Below are positions 49,823-58,188 of a stretch of 64,000 nucleotides of DNA, piece after piece. Made by a program: the position numbers and the translations under genes. Origin of the DNA: JANMZO01 sp031383405 (lineage in GTDB: Bacteria > Actinomycetota > Acidimicrobiia > Acidimicrobiales > JANYDT01). The DNA lies in the NCBI GenBank assembly GCA_031383405.1, contig JANMZO010000293.1, forward strand, positions 1-64,000, read 5' to 3'. Within the stretch, counting starts at the first letter, position 1; every line of letters starts with the position of its first letter. The notes beneath the pieces were generated by a model. The model saw nothing but the letters and a program-made list of their open reading frames with translations, was not told the origin of the DNA and searched no databases.

Positions 49823-50302
49823 ATGCCGTTCGATGTTGGTGACAAGGTTGTTTATCCCCACCATGGTGCTGCCACCATCGAAAAGAAGGAGAAGCGGACG
49901 ATAAATGGCGAGGAGAAGGAGTACCTCGTGCTTCGCGTGGCCTACGGCGACCTTACGCTGTCAGTTCCGGCCGAAAACGCCGAGAAGGTCGGCTTGCGCG
50001 ACGTAATCAACGACGAAGAGGTCGAAGAAGTGTTCGCGGTACTTCGCAAGAAGGAAGCCCGCATGCCGACCAACTGGTCCCGCCGGTTCAAGAACCACGT
50101 CGAGAAGCTCAAGTCCGGTGATGTGTACCAGGTCGCCGAGGTCGTCCGTAACCTGTCGATCCGCGATAAGGACAAGGGGCTCTCGGCCGGCGAGAAGCGG
50201 ATGCTCGTCAAGGCCCGCCAGATTCTCGTAAGCGAACTCACCTTTGCCTGCAGCGTCGACGAAGAAGAGGCCGAGAAAAAGCTCAACGACGCCCTCGTAT
50301 AG
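49823..50302 (+). CDS. carD: CarD-family RNA polymerase-binding transcription regulator
   Basis: 159 aa: an N-terminal RNAP-beta-interaction domain (FDVGDKVVYPHHGAATIEKKE) and a helical C-terminal DNA-contact domain (TNWSRRFKNHVEKLKSGD, AEVVRNLSIRDKDKGLS). CarD stabilises the open complex at rRNA and many other promoters in actinobacteria. It is the first gene of carD-ispD-ispF-rlmB. The ATG at 49823 has AGGAG upstream; the frame upstream is open only because it crosses the repeats. Confidence 0.96.
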   Translation: MPFDVGDKVVYPHHGAATIEKKEKRTINGEEKEYLVLRVAYGDLTLSVPAENAEKVGLRDVINDEEVEEVFAVLRKKEARMPTNWSRRFKNHVEKLKSGDVYQVAEVVRNLSIRDKDKGLSAGEKRMLVKARQILVSELTFACSVDEEEAEKKLNDALV

Positions 50303-50327
50303 CGACTCCCAGCGGACTCCTGCAGAC

Positions 50328-51017
50328 ATGACCCGCAGCGAGTCGTCTGACCGTTCCTGGGACCCCTCCGGCCCGGTGTGGACCATCGTTGTGGCGGGTG
50401 GCTCCGGCCATCGTTACGGCGGCGCTAAGCAGCTGACGGAACTGGGCCGCAAACGGGTCCTCGATCGCTCGCTCACCGTGGCTTCGTCGGTTAGCGACGG
50501 AGTCGTACTTGTCGTCACGGAAGATCGCGTGCGGGCCGAGCAGGGCGCAGCCAACGCGGTCGTGGCCGGAGGAACAACTAGGTCGGCTTCGGTCCGCAGG
50601 GGGTTGGCAGCGGTCCCAGACGACGCTGCCGTGATCGTGGTGCACGATGCGGCCCGACCACTCGCACCGGCCTCGGCGTTCACCCGCGCAATCGACCTCG
50701 TCCGCGGCGGAGCACCCGCCGCGATCACCGCGATTGCCGTGGTTGACACGCTGAAGCGGGTCGAGGGTTCGATCGTTGTCGAGACGCTCGACCGGTCCTC
50801 GCTCGTCGCCGTGCAGACCCCGCAGGCGTTCCGGGCCGATGTGCTCAGAGCGGCTCACACCTCCGAATTGGAGGCGACCGACGATGCCGGCCTCGTGGAA
50901 GCACTCGGCTTCGCGGTTTCGATTGTCGACGGCGATGTCCGGAGCCGGAAACTCACCACGCCTGACGATCTGGCGATTCTGGAAGCGTTCCTCGCCAACC
51001 TACCGGAGGCGCCATGA
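50328..51017 (+). CDS. ispD: 2-C-methyl-D-erythritol 4-phosphate cytidylyltransferase
   Basis: 229 aa from the ATG at 50328. Catalyses CTP + MEP to CDP-ME in the non-mevalonate isoprenoid pathway. The N-terminal nucleotide loop reads VVAGGSGHRYGGAKQ, a shorter version of the usual AAGxGxRxG-PKQ; HDAARPL and QTPQAFRADVL are intact. The stop overlaps the ispF start as ATGA, so the two are coupled and act on successive steps of the pathway. Confidence 0.92.
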   Translation: MTRSESSDRSWDPSGPVWTIVVAGGSGHRYGGAKQLTELGRKRVLDRSLTVASSVSDGVVLVVTEDRVRAEQGAANAVVAGGTTRSASVRRGLAAVPDDAAVIVVHDAARPLAPASAFTRAIDLVRGGAPAAITAIAVVDTLKRVEGSIVVETLDRSSLVAVQTPQAFRADVLRAAHTSELEATDDAGLVEALGFAVSIVDGDVRSRKLTTPDDLAILEAFLANLPEAP

Positions 51018-51502
51018 GCGCCCCTGACATTCGGGTCGGACAGGGCTTCGACGTCCACCCCTTTTCCGACGACCCTGACCGCCCGCTCGTGCTCGGCGGA
51101 ATCACGATTCCGGGGGCGAAGGGTCTCATCGGCCACAGCGATGCAGACGCTGTGGCCCATGCCATCACCGACGCGCTTCTCGGCGCCGCTGGGCTGGGCG
51201 ATATCGGTCACCACTTCCCCGACACAGACCCGGCCTGGCGTGGAGCAAACAGCATGAACATGCTCGCCGCTACGGTTGCCCTGGTGCGTGACCGGGGATG
51301 GTCGATCGCCAACGTCGATACGTCCGTCGTGCTCGAAACGCCCAAGTTGGCGCCGTACCGTAACGAGATGGTGAAAGCTCTCACCGAAACGGTCGGGGCC
51401 CCGGTGTCTGTAAAGGCCAAGCGGGCCGAAGGTCTCGGCGCCCTCGGCCGACGCGAGGGCATCGCCTGTTTCGCCGTCGCTCTGCTGATCCGCGAGCGTT
51501 AG
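51014..51502 (+). CDS. ispF: 2-C-methyl-D-erythritol 2,4-cyclodiphosphate synthase
   Basis: 162 aa. Metal ligands Asp13 and His15 (GFDVH) and His49 (in HSDADAVAHAI) are present, with the GDIGHHFPDTD and the Lys/Glu C-terminal blocks. It cyclises CDP-ME-2-phosphate to MEcPP. Coupled by ATGA to ispD. In several actinobacteria cysS follows; here a three-copy 22-bp repeat and then rlmB follow. Confidence 0.97.
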   Translation: MSAPDIRVGQGFDVHPFSDDPDRPLVLGGITIPGAKGLIGHSDADAVAHAITDALLGAAGLGDIGHHFPDTDPAWRGANSMNMLAATVALVRDRGWSIANVDTSVVLETPKLAPYRNEMVKALTETVGAPVSVKAKRAEGLGALGRREGIACFAVALLIRER

Positions 51503-51510
51503 GCGACTGC

Positions 51511-51576
51511 GTGGCCGATGGTGCCCAACTCGGTGGCCAATGGTGCCCAACTCGGTGGCCGATGGTACCCAACTCG
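51511..51576. repeat. 22-bp tandem repeat, three copies
   Basis: Units beginning GTGGCCGATGGT run at 51511-51532, 51533-51554 and 51555-51576; each later copy has one base change. They lie in the 196-bp gap between ispF and rlmB. Confidence 0.95.
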
Positions 51577-51698
51577 GTGAATCCGCGTTCGTAAGACTCG
51601 GCCACTACTTCGGTTGGGGTTCGATTTCGCCACCAGTTGGGCGCCGAGACATCGGGTGGGCGACCAGGCAAGGGCTTCCGGAGGCGTAGATTCTAGGT

Positions 51699-52847
51699 AT
51701 GGCTAGAGGCGCTTCCGGAAGTTCACGATCAGGAGGGCCCACACCGGGTCGTTCCGGAGGTCGCCCGGGTCCCGGCCGTCCGGCCGGACCGCCGCGAGGT
51801 TCAGGCGGCGGCTTTGACCGCGGTGCAGGTTTCGGGGGCGCAGGCTTTGGTGGAGGAGACCGTCCCTCCCGTGGACGTACCGGTCGGCCGGGACCTTCAT
51901 CGGACAGAGCTCCTGGGTCCGGGGCCCGACCCGCTGGCCGCCCGGCCACACGACCGGAGTCAGCTTCCGAAGCCACAAGGGCACCGCGTGGCACCGGACC
52001 CCGCATCGGCTCACCGACGAACGGCCGACTCTTCGGGGGAGCCCCCCGCCAACGCAAGCCTGACGCCCCGCGTGAGGAAAACGGGCAAGCCGGTCCAAAG
52101 GGGCTCGGCGGCGATCTCGTCGAAGGGCGCCACGCGGTTCGGGAACTGCTCGTCGCCGGTCGAAGACGAGTCCGCGACGTCTGGATGTCGGAGGGCAACG
52201 ATGACTCGCCGATCCTGGCCGAGATCGAACAACTTGCCACCGAAGCCCGAATCGTCGTTCGCAAGGTCAGCCGCGAGCACCTTCAAGCCGAAGCGAGAAC
52301 CGAAACTCCGCAGGGCGTACTCGCCCATGCAGCCCCGTTGGTCGATGTCGACATCGACGATCTCTTCGCCCGCAAGAGCAGCAAGGTTCCCTTCATTCTG
52401 GCGGTGGACAGCTTGACCGACCCGCAGAACCTTGGAGCGCTGCTGCGGTCAGCCGACGGCGCGGGGGTCACGGGGGTGATCCTCCCGAAGCACCGCAACG
52501 TTCACATCACCCCAGCCGTCACCAAGGCGGCGGCCGGCGCAATCGAACGTATCCCGATGGCTCTCGTTGGTGGGCTACCGTCAGCGATGCTCCACATCAA
52601 GGCGACGCACGAGGCCTGGCTGGTGGGCCTTGATGCCGATGGCACGAGCTCTCTCTACGACCTCGCCAACCTCTCCACCGAGCCGCTCGTCGTCGTGGTC
52701 GGAGCCGAAGGATCGGGTCTGTCGAAGCTGGTTCGCCAGCGTTGCGACGCGATCGCGAGCATCCCGCTTCGTGGGGCGCTGTCGTCGCTCAACGCTTCGG
52801 CAGCGGGTGCAATTGCGTTGTTCGAATTGGGCCGTCATCGGGCGTAG
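51699..52847 (+). CDS. 23S rRNA 2'-O-methyltransferase, RlmB/TrmH type
   Basis: 382 aa. The C-terminal 240 residues are a SpoU-family methyltransferase with substrate-binding domain (LVEGRHAVRELL) and knot motifs LAVDSLTDPQNLGALLRSA, VVGAEGSGLS and IPLRGALSSLNASAAGAIAL. The first 135 residues are a Gly/Pro/Arg-rich, disordered tail, longer than usual for the family and likely RNA-binding. It follows the isoprenoid genes as in related genomes. Confidence 0.9.
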   Translation: MARGASGSSRSGGPTPGRSGGRPGPGRPAGPPRGSGGGFDRGAGFGGAGFGGGDRPSRGRTGRPGPSSDRAPGSGARPAGRPATRPESASEATRAPRGTGPRIGSPTNGRLFGGAPRQRKPDAPREENGQAGPKGLGGDLVEGRHAVRELLVAGRRRVRDVWMSEGNDDSPILAEIEQLATEARIVVRKVSREHLQAEARTETPQGVLAHAAPLVDVDIDDLFARKSSKVPFILAVDSLTDPQNLGALLRSADGAGVTGVILPKHRNVHITPAVTKAAAGAIERIPMALVGGLPSAMLHIKATHEAWLVGLDADGTSSLYDLANLSTEPLVVVVGAEGSGLSKLVRQRCDAIASIPLRGALSSLNASAAGAIALFELGRHRA

Positions 52848-52864
52848 TCGGTGGGCGGCGCGGC

Positions 52865-52973
52865 GGCCGGGGCGAAAGGCCGGGGCGAAAGCCCTGACCG
52901 TGGTGAGGAGCGGCGGACGGGGACAAGCCCTGACAGTTGTCTGAGTTGCGACACGTTGTCTGAATTGCGACAC
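52865..52973. repeat. two short duplications downstream of rlmB
   Basis: GGCCGGGGCGAAA occurs twice at 52865-52890 (13 bp each). A 19-bp unit starting GTTGTCTGA occurs twice at 52936-52954 and 52955-52973, with one change, directly next to the tRNA-Thr 3' end. Confidence 0.85.
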
Positions 52974-52976
52974 GCG

Positions 52977-53048
52977 AGCCGAGTGTCAGATTTGAACTGA
53001 CGACCTGCTCATTACAAGTGAGCTGCTCTACCCCTGAGCTAACCCGGC
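52977..53048 (-). tRNA. tRNA-Thr (TGT)
   Basis: 72 nt, minus strand. The acceptor GCCGGGT (53048-53042) pairs with ACTCGGC (52984-52978, with one G-T/mismatch position), D arm AGCTCAGGGGTAGAGC, anticodon loop CTTGTAA with anticodon TGT, T arm GTCAGTTCAAATCTGAC. CCA is not encoded. Confidence 0.95.
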
Positions 53049-53200
53049 GAGGGTGACGAAAGTCTACGGGAATCCTTCACCCGCTCGAAACCACACCCCG
53101 AAGAACGTTCCCAAATTCGCACCCGTTGCGTGAGGGACCACCACCGACCCACTGCGCACCGTTAAGATGCCAGCCACCGCATGAAGGAGCCGCAATCACC

Positions 53201-53854
53201 ATGAGCATTCACCGCCATGCATTCAACTCGTTGACCAAACGGTCACAACCCCGCCACGAAGCCGGCCAGGCCGGAGGCGCCGCGCTCCGTGGAGCGCTCA
53301 TTCTCCTGGTTGCGCTGGGTATCGGCATCTTCCTGGTCCGCAGATCCAACGACCCTGGCACCCCGACAATCACCCGGGACAGCGTTGCGGTGAGCGAGAC
53401 GACGGTTGTGGTCGCCGAGCCCGGAACCGACACCGGCGTTCCGGCAACAACCCTCGTTGCGCTTCGTGCCCCAGAGGTGGTCAAGGTTCTCGTCGCCAAT
53501 GGTTCAGGGGTGAACCGGGCGGCCGCTCGGGTCCGGGCCTTCCTCGTTCCTCTGCGCTTCGACCTTCCGTCTCCGGCCGACGCCATGCTCAAGAATTACG
53601 AGGACTACGTGTACTTCAACGCCGGATTCGAGATCGAAGCCAAAGACATCGCAGCCAAGCTCGGGATCGCAAAGGCTCCGATTCCGGTGCCGGCCAACGT
53701 TGTCCGGCCTCCTGTTCCCGCGTTCGACGTGCTCGTCATGGTTGGCCCGGATCTGGCCGTGCGATTCAAATCGCAACCGCTCACGCCAACCGCCTCCGCT
53801 CCCGCTTCGGCCCCCGCTGCAGCAGTGGCAACCACTGTGCCGGCTCCTGCCTAG
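53201..53854 (+). CDS. membrane-anchored protein with LytR C-terminal domain
   Basis: 217 aa from the ATG at 53201 (AAGGAG upstream). One helix (ALRGALILLVALGIGIFLV, about residues 27-46) is followed by a Thr/Val-rich stalk and a LytR_C domain (KVLVANGSGVNRAAARVRAFL, with VYFNAGFEIEAKDIAAKLGI). LytR_C domains occur in wall-polymer ligase families and alone in small surface proteins; here the LCP catalytic domain is absent. The C-terminal tail is Ala/Pro-rich. Role in the wall is likely, exact function unknown. Confidence 0.75.
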   Translation: MSIHRHAFNSLTKRSQPRHEAGQAGGAALRGALILLVALGIGIFLVRRSNDPGTPTITRDSVAVSETTVVVAEPGTDTGVPATTLVALRAPEVVKVLVANGSGVNRAAARVRAFLVPLRFDLPSPADAMLKNYEDYVYFNAGFEIEAKDIAAKLGIAKAPIPVPANVVRPPVPAFDVLVMVGPDLAVRFKSQPLTPTASAPASAPAAAVATTVPAPA

Positions 53855-53863
53855 TCTGGCAGG

Positions 53864-54943
53864 GTGCCGAGAAAAAGCGCGGAGGAACGCCGCGAGAGCG
53901 TCCAGTTGGCTGAGTTGGCCACCCCCGGACCCGCAGTCGTTGCGGCGTTCGACAAATTTCGCCTGACCGCCACCGCCCCGGATCTTTGCCGCGCCGTCGG
54001 CGACGCTGCGTGGGAACGGTCATGGACCTGCCATCAACTGCCGATGGCCGATGGCGGGGAAGGAACCCTTGAGGTGCTAGCCACGCTCGGCGGGGTGATC
54101 CAGACCACGACCGTGTCCGGCCCACTGGGTGATCCGGTGCAGGCCACCTGGCTGCTTCGCGGCAGGACGGCATTCATCGAAATGGCGAAAGCGTCCGGAC
54201 TGGCGCTGATTGGCGGACCATCTGGCAACCGGGCCCTCGACGCGTCGACCGCGGGCACAGGTGAATTGATGGTGGCCGCTCTCGGGGCGGGTGCGAAGCG
54301 GATCGTCGTGACCGTTGGAGGCTCGGCGACAACCGATGGCGGGTTCGGAGCGCTCCGCGCCATCGAGCCGCTTCCGCGTTTTCGCGGCATCGATCTTGTC
54401 GTGGCCTGTGACGTGGAGACCACGTTCCTCGACGCCGCCGCCGACTTCGGTCCCCAAAAGGGTGCGACCCCAGCTGAGGTGAACCTCCTCCGGCGCCGCC
54501 TGGAACGCCTGGCCGACATCTACTTCGACGAACGCGGCGTCGACGTTCGGGGCATCCGCGGTTCCGGGGCGGCCGGGGGACTTGCCGGTGGGCTGGTTTC
54601 CATCGGGGCCCGGATCGAGTCGGGCTTCTCGCTGATCGCCGACGAGGTGAACCTGGCCGAGGCGATCACGGCCGCAAAGCTTGTCATTACCGGCGAAGGG
54701 AAACTTGATGCCGAGTCGTTCAACGGAAAGGTCGTCGGCGGGGTGTGCGGCCTGGCCCGCGATGCGGGGGTGCCGGTTGTCATCGTTTGTGGTGTCGCGG
54801 AGGAAGGCTTCGCGGTGCCCGACGACTTCCGGATGACGATCCGGGAGATCGTCCCTTTGGGTGAGCGTTACGGCGCGGAACGGGCGTGGAACGAACCCGT
54901 GACGCTCGTTCGCGAGGAAGCGCTTCGCCTCCTCCTGGCCTGA
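53864..54943 (+). CDS. glycerate kinase
   Basis: 359 aa, GTG start at 53864. Phosphorylates D-glycerate to 2-phosphoglycerate (GlxK family). Motifs include AAFDKFRLTATA, the MADGGEGTLE loop, VGGSATTDGGFGAL, GIRGSGAAGGLAGGL and VITGEGKLDAESFNGKV. It closes glyoxylate or serine routes. It starts only 10 bp after the LytR_C gene. Its 3' end is duplicated as a 20-bp repeat. Confidence 0.93.
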   Translation: MPRKSAEERRESVQLAELATPGPAVVAAFDKFRLTATAPDLCRAVGDAAWERSWTCHQLPMADGGEGTLEVLATLGGVIQTTTVSGPLGDPVQATWLLRGRTAFIEMAKASGLALIGGPSGNRALDASTAGTGELMVAALGAGAKRIVVTVGGSATTDGGFGALRAIEPLPRFRGIDLVVACDVETTFLDAAADFGPQKGATPAEVNLLRRRLERLADIYFDERGVDVRGIRGSGAAGGLAGGLVSIGARIESGFSLIADEVNLAEAITAAKLVITGEGKLDAESFNGKVVGGVCGLARDAGVPVVIVCGVAEEGFAVPDDFRMTIREIVPLGERYGAERAWNEPVTLVREEALRLLLA

Positions 54944-54965
54944 GCCGCCTCCTCCTGGACTGAGC
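54926..54965 (+). repeat. 20-bp duplication at the 3' end of the glycerate kinase gene
   Basis: The unit starting CGCCTCCTCCTGG at 54926-54945, which includes the stop codon, recurs at 54946-54965 with one change. Confidence 0.9.
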
Positions 54966-55065
54966 TCGTGGCATACCGGTGCATCGGCCGAGTACCGCCT
55001 TGTACCTTGTTTGCCATGTCGAAATCGACCCCGCCTGACCAAACCGGATCCCGCGAAGCGTTCCG

Positions 55066-55995
55066 ATGACAGTCGTGGCCGTCGCGACCCGTTCGGGCAT
55101 GGTCGAGAGCGAGTACCACGGCCATGTGGTCGTCGTGAATCCCGACGCATCAGTTCGATTGACCATAGGTGAACCCGGGAGAATCTTCTATCCACGATCG
55201 ACCAACAAGCTGATGCAGGCCGCCACGATGGCCCGGCTCGGGCTGAAGCTGCCGGCGCGGTTGGCCGCACTCTCGGCCAGCAGCCATTCCGGAGAGGGCT
55301 TCCACCAGGCCGCGGTCGAGGAGATTCTGACTTCGGTCGGTCTGTCGGTCGACGATCTCGACAACACACCCGCGCTCCCGTACGACGAGGCGGTCGCCCG
55401 TCAGGTGCTTCGATCAGGCGGTTCTCCAACCCGGCTAGCCCAGAACTGCTCGGGTAAACACGCCGCTATGGTGGCCACCTGCGTGGTAAACGGGTGGCCG
55501 GTCGCCGGATATCTTGCGAACGATCATCCGCTGCAGAAGGCGATCACCGCCGACATCGTGAGTATGACCGGGGAGGCGGTCGACCGGATCGGTATCGACG
55601 GCTGCGGAGCCCCGGCACACGCGTTTTCACTCTTCGGTCTGGCCCGGGCCTACGGGCGAGCGCGTTCCTCCACCGATCCGGCCCATGGCATTGCCAACGC
55701 CATGATCGCCCACCCCGAGATCGTCGGCGGAACCCGACGCGATGTGACCCTCATGATGCAGAACCTGCCGACGATCCTCATCAAAGACGGAGCCGATGGC
55801 GTGATGGCCGCCGCGCTCGCCGACGGGACCGGAATCGCGCTGAAGATCGGAGACGGTGCCGCCCCGCCTCGCGTCGCCGTCCTTCTCCGCGTCCTCACCT
55901 TGCTCGGCATCGACGTGGCGGCCGCTGCTGCAGCGGCACCTCTGCCGGTGTTCGGCCACGGTCAGCCCGTCGGCCATGTCCGATGCGTCCTGTAG
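55066..55995 (+). CDS. L-asparaginase II family protein
   Basis: 309 aa, Rhizobium-type asparaginase II, unrelated to the E. coli enzymes. Family blocks are SASSHSGEGFH, NCSGKHAAM, GIDGCGAPAHAFSLF and PEIVGGTRRDVTLM; the Ser and Lys in SSHSGE and CSGKH are the proposed catalytic residues. It hydrolyses asparagine to aspartate and ammonia. The ATG at 55066 is 122 bp after the glycerate kinase and the gene may have its own promoter. Confidence 0.9.
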   Translation: MTVVAVATRSGMVESEYHGHVVVVNPDASVRLTIGEPGRIFYPRSTNKLMQAATMARLGLKLPARLAALSASSHSGEGFHQAAVEEILTSVGLSVDDLDNTPALPYDEAVARQVLRSGGSPTRLAQNCSGKHAAMVATCVVNGWPVAGYLANDHPLQKAITADIVSMTGEAVDRIGIDGCGAPAHAFSLFGLARAYGRARSSTDPAHGIANAMIAHPEIVGGTRRDVTLMMQNLPTILIKDGADGVMAAALADGTGIALKIGDGAAPPRVAVLLRVLTLLGIDVAAAAAAAPLPVFGHGQPVGHVRCVL

Positions 55996-56099
55996 GCGCG
56001 AACGTCTGTTGCAGCGGGGTATCCGAATGCAAACCGCGCGCGCCGTCAAGCTGCAACAAGGCAGCCAAAGCGGAGGCAACCGGGACCTTCGGACCCTTT

Positions 56100-56126
56100 T
56101 TGGCACTCTCGACCGGAGATTGCCAA
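56100..56126 (+). promoter_or_regulatory. CIRCE operator, imperfect copy
   Basis: TTGGCACTC (56100-56108), 9 bp, GATTGCCAA (56118-56126): a CIRCE-like inverted repeat with one mismatch to its partner arm. It lies exactly 50 bp before the better copy. Confidence 0.7.
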
Positions 56127-56149
56127 CTAGCTCTGGAAATGGACTAACG

Positions 56150-56176
56150 TTGGCACTCGCACCTAACGAGTGCCAA
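56150..56176 (+). promoter_or_regulatory. CIRCE operator (HrcA binding site)
   Basis: TTGGCACTC (56150-56158), 9 bp, GAGTGCCAA (56168-56176): close to the CIRCE consensus TTAGCACTC-N9-GAGTGCTAA. HrcA binds it and represses chaperone genes until heat shock. It lies 72 bp before groEL. Confidence 0.92.
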
Positions 56177-56247
56177 TTCCGTTCTCAGGTAGTCGTTCCG
56201 ACTACCGAATCGCTCAACGTCAGCCAGCACGAAACGAAGGAGAAACT

Positions 56248-57873
56248 ATGGCGAAGATGATTTCGTTCGACGAAGAAGCCCGCCGCGCGCTCGAAAAGGG
56301 CATGCAGCAGCTCGTCGATGCAGTCAAGGTCACGCTCGGTCCGAAGGGCCGCAACGTCGTTCTCGAAAAGAAGTGGGGTGCTCCCACGATCACCAACGAC
56401 GGTGTGTCGATCGCAAAAGAGATCGATCTTGAAGACCCTTACGAAAGGATCGGCGCCGAGCTGGTCAAAGAAGTCGCGAAGAAGACCGACGACGTGGCCG
56501 GCGACGGCACCACGACCGCGACGGTTCTCGCCGGAGCGATGGTCCGTGAGGGACTGCGCAACGTGGCCGCCGGAGCAAATCCGCTGAGCCTCAAGCGTGG
56601 TATCGAAGCTGGAGTTGAGGCGGCAGTGGCCGCCATCCACGCCATCAGCGAATCGGTCGACGGCTCGAAGGAAAAGATCGCCCAGGTGGCGAGCATCTCC
56701 GCCGCCGACACCGAGATCGGTGGGCTCATTTCCGAGGCCATCGACAAGGTCGGCAAAGACGGCGTAATAACCGTCGAAGAGAGCCAGACGTTCGGCATGA
56801 CGATGGACCTCGTTGAAGGAATGCGCTTCGACAAGGGCTACATTTCGCCGTACTTTGCGACCGACATGGAGCGGATGGAAGCGTCGCTCGAGGATCCGTT
56901 CCTTCTGCTGGTGAGCGGCAAGATCTCGGCCGTCCGTGACATGCTGCCCGTCCTTGAGAAGGTCATGCAGTCGGGCAAGCCGCTCGTGATCATCGCCGAA
57001 GACGTTGAAGGCGAAGCACTGGCGACTCTCGTCGTCAACAAGATCCGCGGCACGTTCAAGAGCGTTGCCATCAAGGCTCCGGGCTTCGGCGAGCGCCGCA
57101 AGGCAATGCTGCAGGACCTGGCGATCCTCACCGGCGCACAGGTCATCTCCGAAGAAGTCGGCCTCAAGCTCGAAAACGCCACGATGGACCTCCTCGGTCG
57201 GGCTCGCAAGGTGGTCATCACCAAAGATGAAACCACCATCGTTGAGGGTGCGGGAGCACCCGACGACGTCAAGGGCCGCATAGCCCAGATCAAGGCCGAA
57301 ATCGAGAACACCGATTCCGACTACGACCGCGAGAAACTTCAGGAGCGCCTCGCCAAGTTGTCGGGTGGCGTTGCCGTCATCAAGGTTGGCGCCGCTACTG
57401 AGGTCGAACTCAAAGAGAAGAAGCACCGCATCGAAGACGCCGTCTCCACCACGAAGGCCGCAGTCGAAGAAGGCGTTGTGCCCGGTGGTGGCGTTGCCCT
57501 CCTCCGTGCCCAGGCTGCCATCCTCAAGGTTGCGGCGTCGCTCACCGGCGACGAAGCCACCGGAGCCCGCATCGTGGCAAAGGCCGTCGAGGAGCCCCTC
57601 AAGCAGATCGCAATCAACGCCGGAATGGAAGGCGGTGTAGTGATTGAGAAGGTTCGCTCGCTCACCAACCCCAATGAGGGCCTCAACGCTGCGACGGGTG
57701 TCTATGAAGACCTCGTGGCCGCCGGTGTCATCGATGCCGGCAAGGTCACCCGTTCCGCTCTGCAAAACGCTGCTTCGATTGCGGCCCTCTTCCTCACAAC
57801 CGAGGCCGTCATCGTCGACAAGCCGGAGAAAGACGCCGGTGGCGGCATGCCAGGCGGCATGGACGACTACTAG
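56248..57873 (+). CDS. groEL: 60-kDa chaperonin GroEL
   Basis: 541 aa from the ATG at 56248, which follows AAGGAG. The ring chaperonin that folds proteins with GroES and ATP. ATP-site blocks LGPKGRNVVLEKKWGAP and GDGTTTATVLA, the Asp in AVEEGVVPGGGVAL and the C-terminal GGM tail (GGGMPGGMDDY) are all present. No groES lies beside it, so this is a stand-alone copy as in many actinobacteria that keep a second groEL. Two CIRCE sites upstream put it under HrcA. Confidence 0.98.
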   Translation: MAKMISFDEEARRALEKGMQQLVDAVKVTLGPKGRNVVLEKKWGAPTITNDGVSIAKEIDLEDPYERIGAELVKEVAKKTDDVAGDGTTTATVLAGAMVREGLRNVAAGANPLSLKRGIEAGVEAAVAAIHAISESVDGSKEKIAQVASISAADTEIGGLISEAIDKVGKDGVITVEESQTFGMTMDLVEGMRFDKGYISPYFATDMERMEASLEDPFLLLVSGKISAVRDMLPVLEKVMQSGKPLVIIAEDVEGEALATLVVNKIRGTFKSVAIKAPGFGERRKAMLQDLAILTGAQVISEEVGLKLENATMDLLGRARKVVITKDETTIVEGAGAPDDVKGRIAQIKAEIENTDSDYDREKLQERLAKLSGGVAVIKVGAATEVELKEKKHRIEDAVSTTKAAVEEGVVPGGGVALLRAQAAILKVAASLTGDEATGARIVAKAVEEPLKQIAINAGMEGGVVIEKVRSLTNPNEGLNAATGVYEDLVAAGVIDAGKVTRSALQNAASIAALFLTTEAVIVDKPEKDAGGGMPGGMDDY

Positions 57874-57948
57874 ATCACGTAGTAGATCGGCTGGACCACC
57901 ATCGGGGAGCCGGCAACGGTTCAGCGCCGATGAGTTGTACAACCAGTG

Positions 57949-57978
57949 AAAGGAGGGGAGCTTCTGCTCCCCTCCTTT
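57949..57978 (+). terminator. strong terminator after groEL
   Basis: AAAGGAGGGGAGC (57949-57961), loop TTCT, GCTCCCCTCCTTT (57966-57978): a perfect 13-bp stem ending in TTT, with a further TTTGC. The rest of the 315 bp to the next gene shows only an AT-rich segment (about 58110-58145, CTACGTAG palindrome at 58113) that may be the promoter of the surface protein. Confidence 0.93.
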
Positions 57979-58188
57979 GCTTTGCGTAGAGGGTTCGTGG
58001 GCCCGGCCGGCTCAGTTACCAGTGCCTCTTCGGGTAGGAGACCGTGACGCCGAGCGCTCCCGCAATCCAATATTCGTCCTCGACATGCAACGCACTTCCG
58101 CTTCAGTGAACTAGGTCTACGTAGTACCTTGTTATGCCTACTTACTATGGTCCTTGCCTCCGCCGCCGGAAACGGGGAGAGTTGCTGC

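Noticed and set aside
56185..57942. 585-aa open frame antisense to groEL
   Set aside because: groEL on the plus strand is unmistakable and the antisense frame has no family-like blocks.
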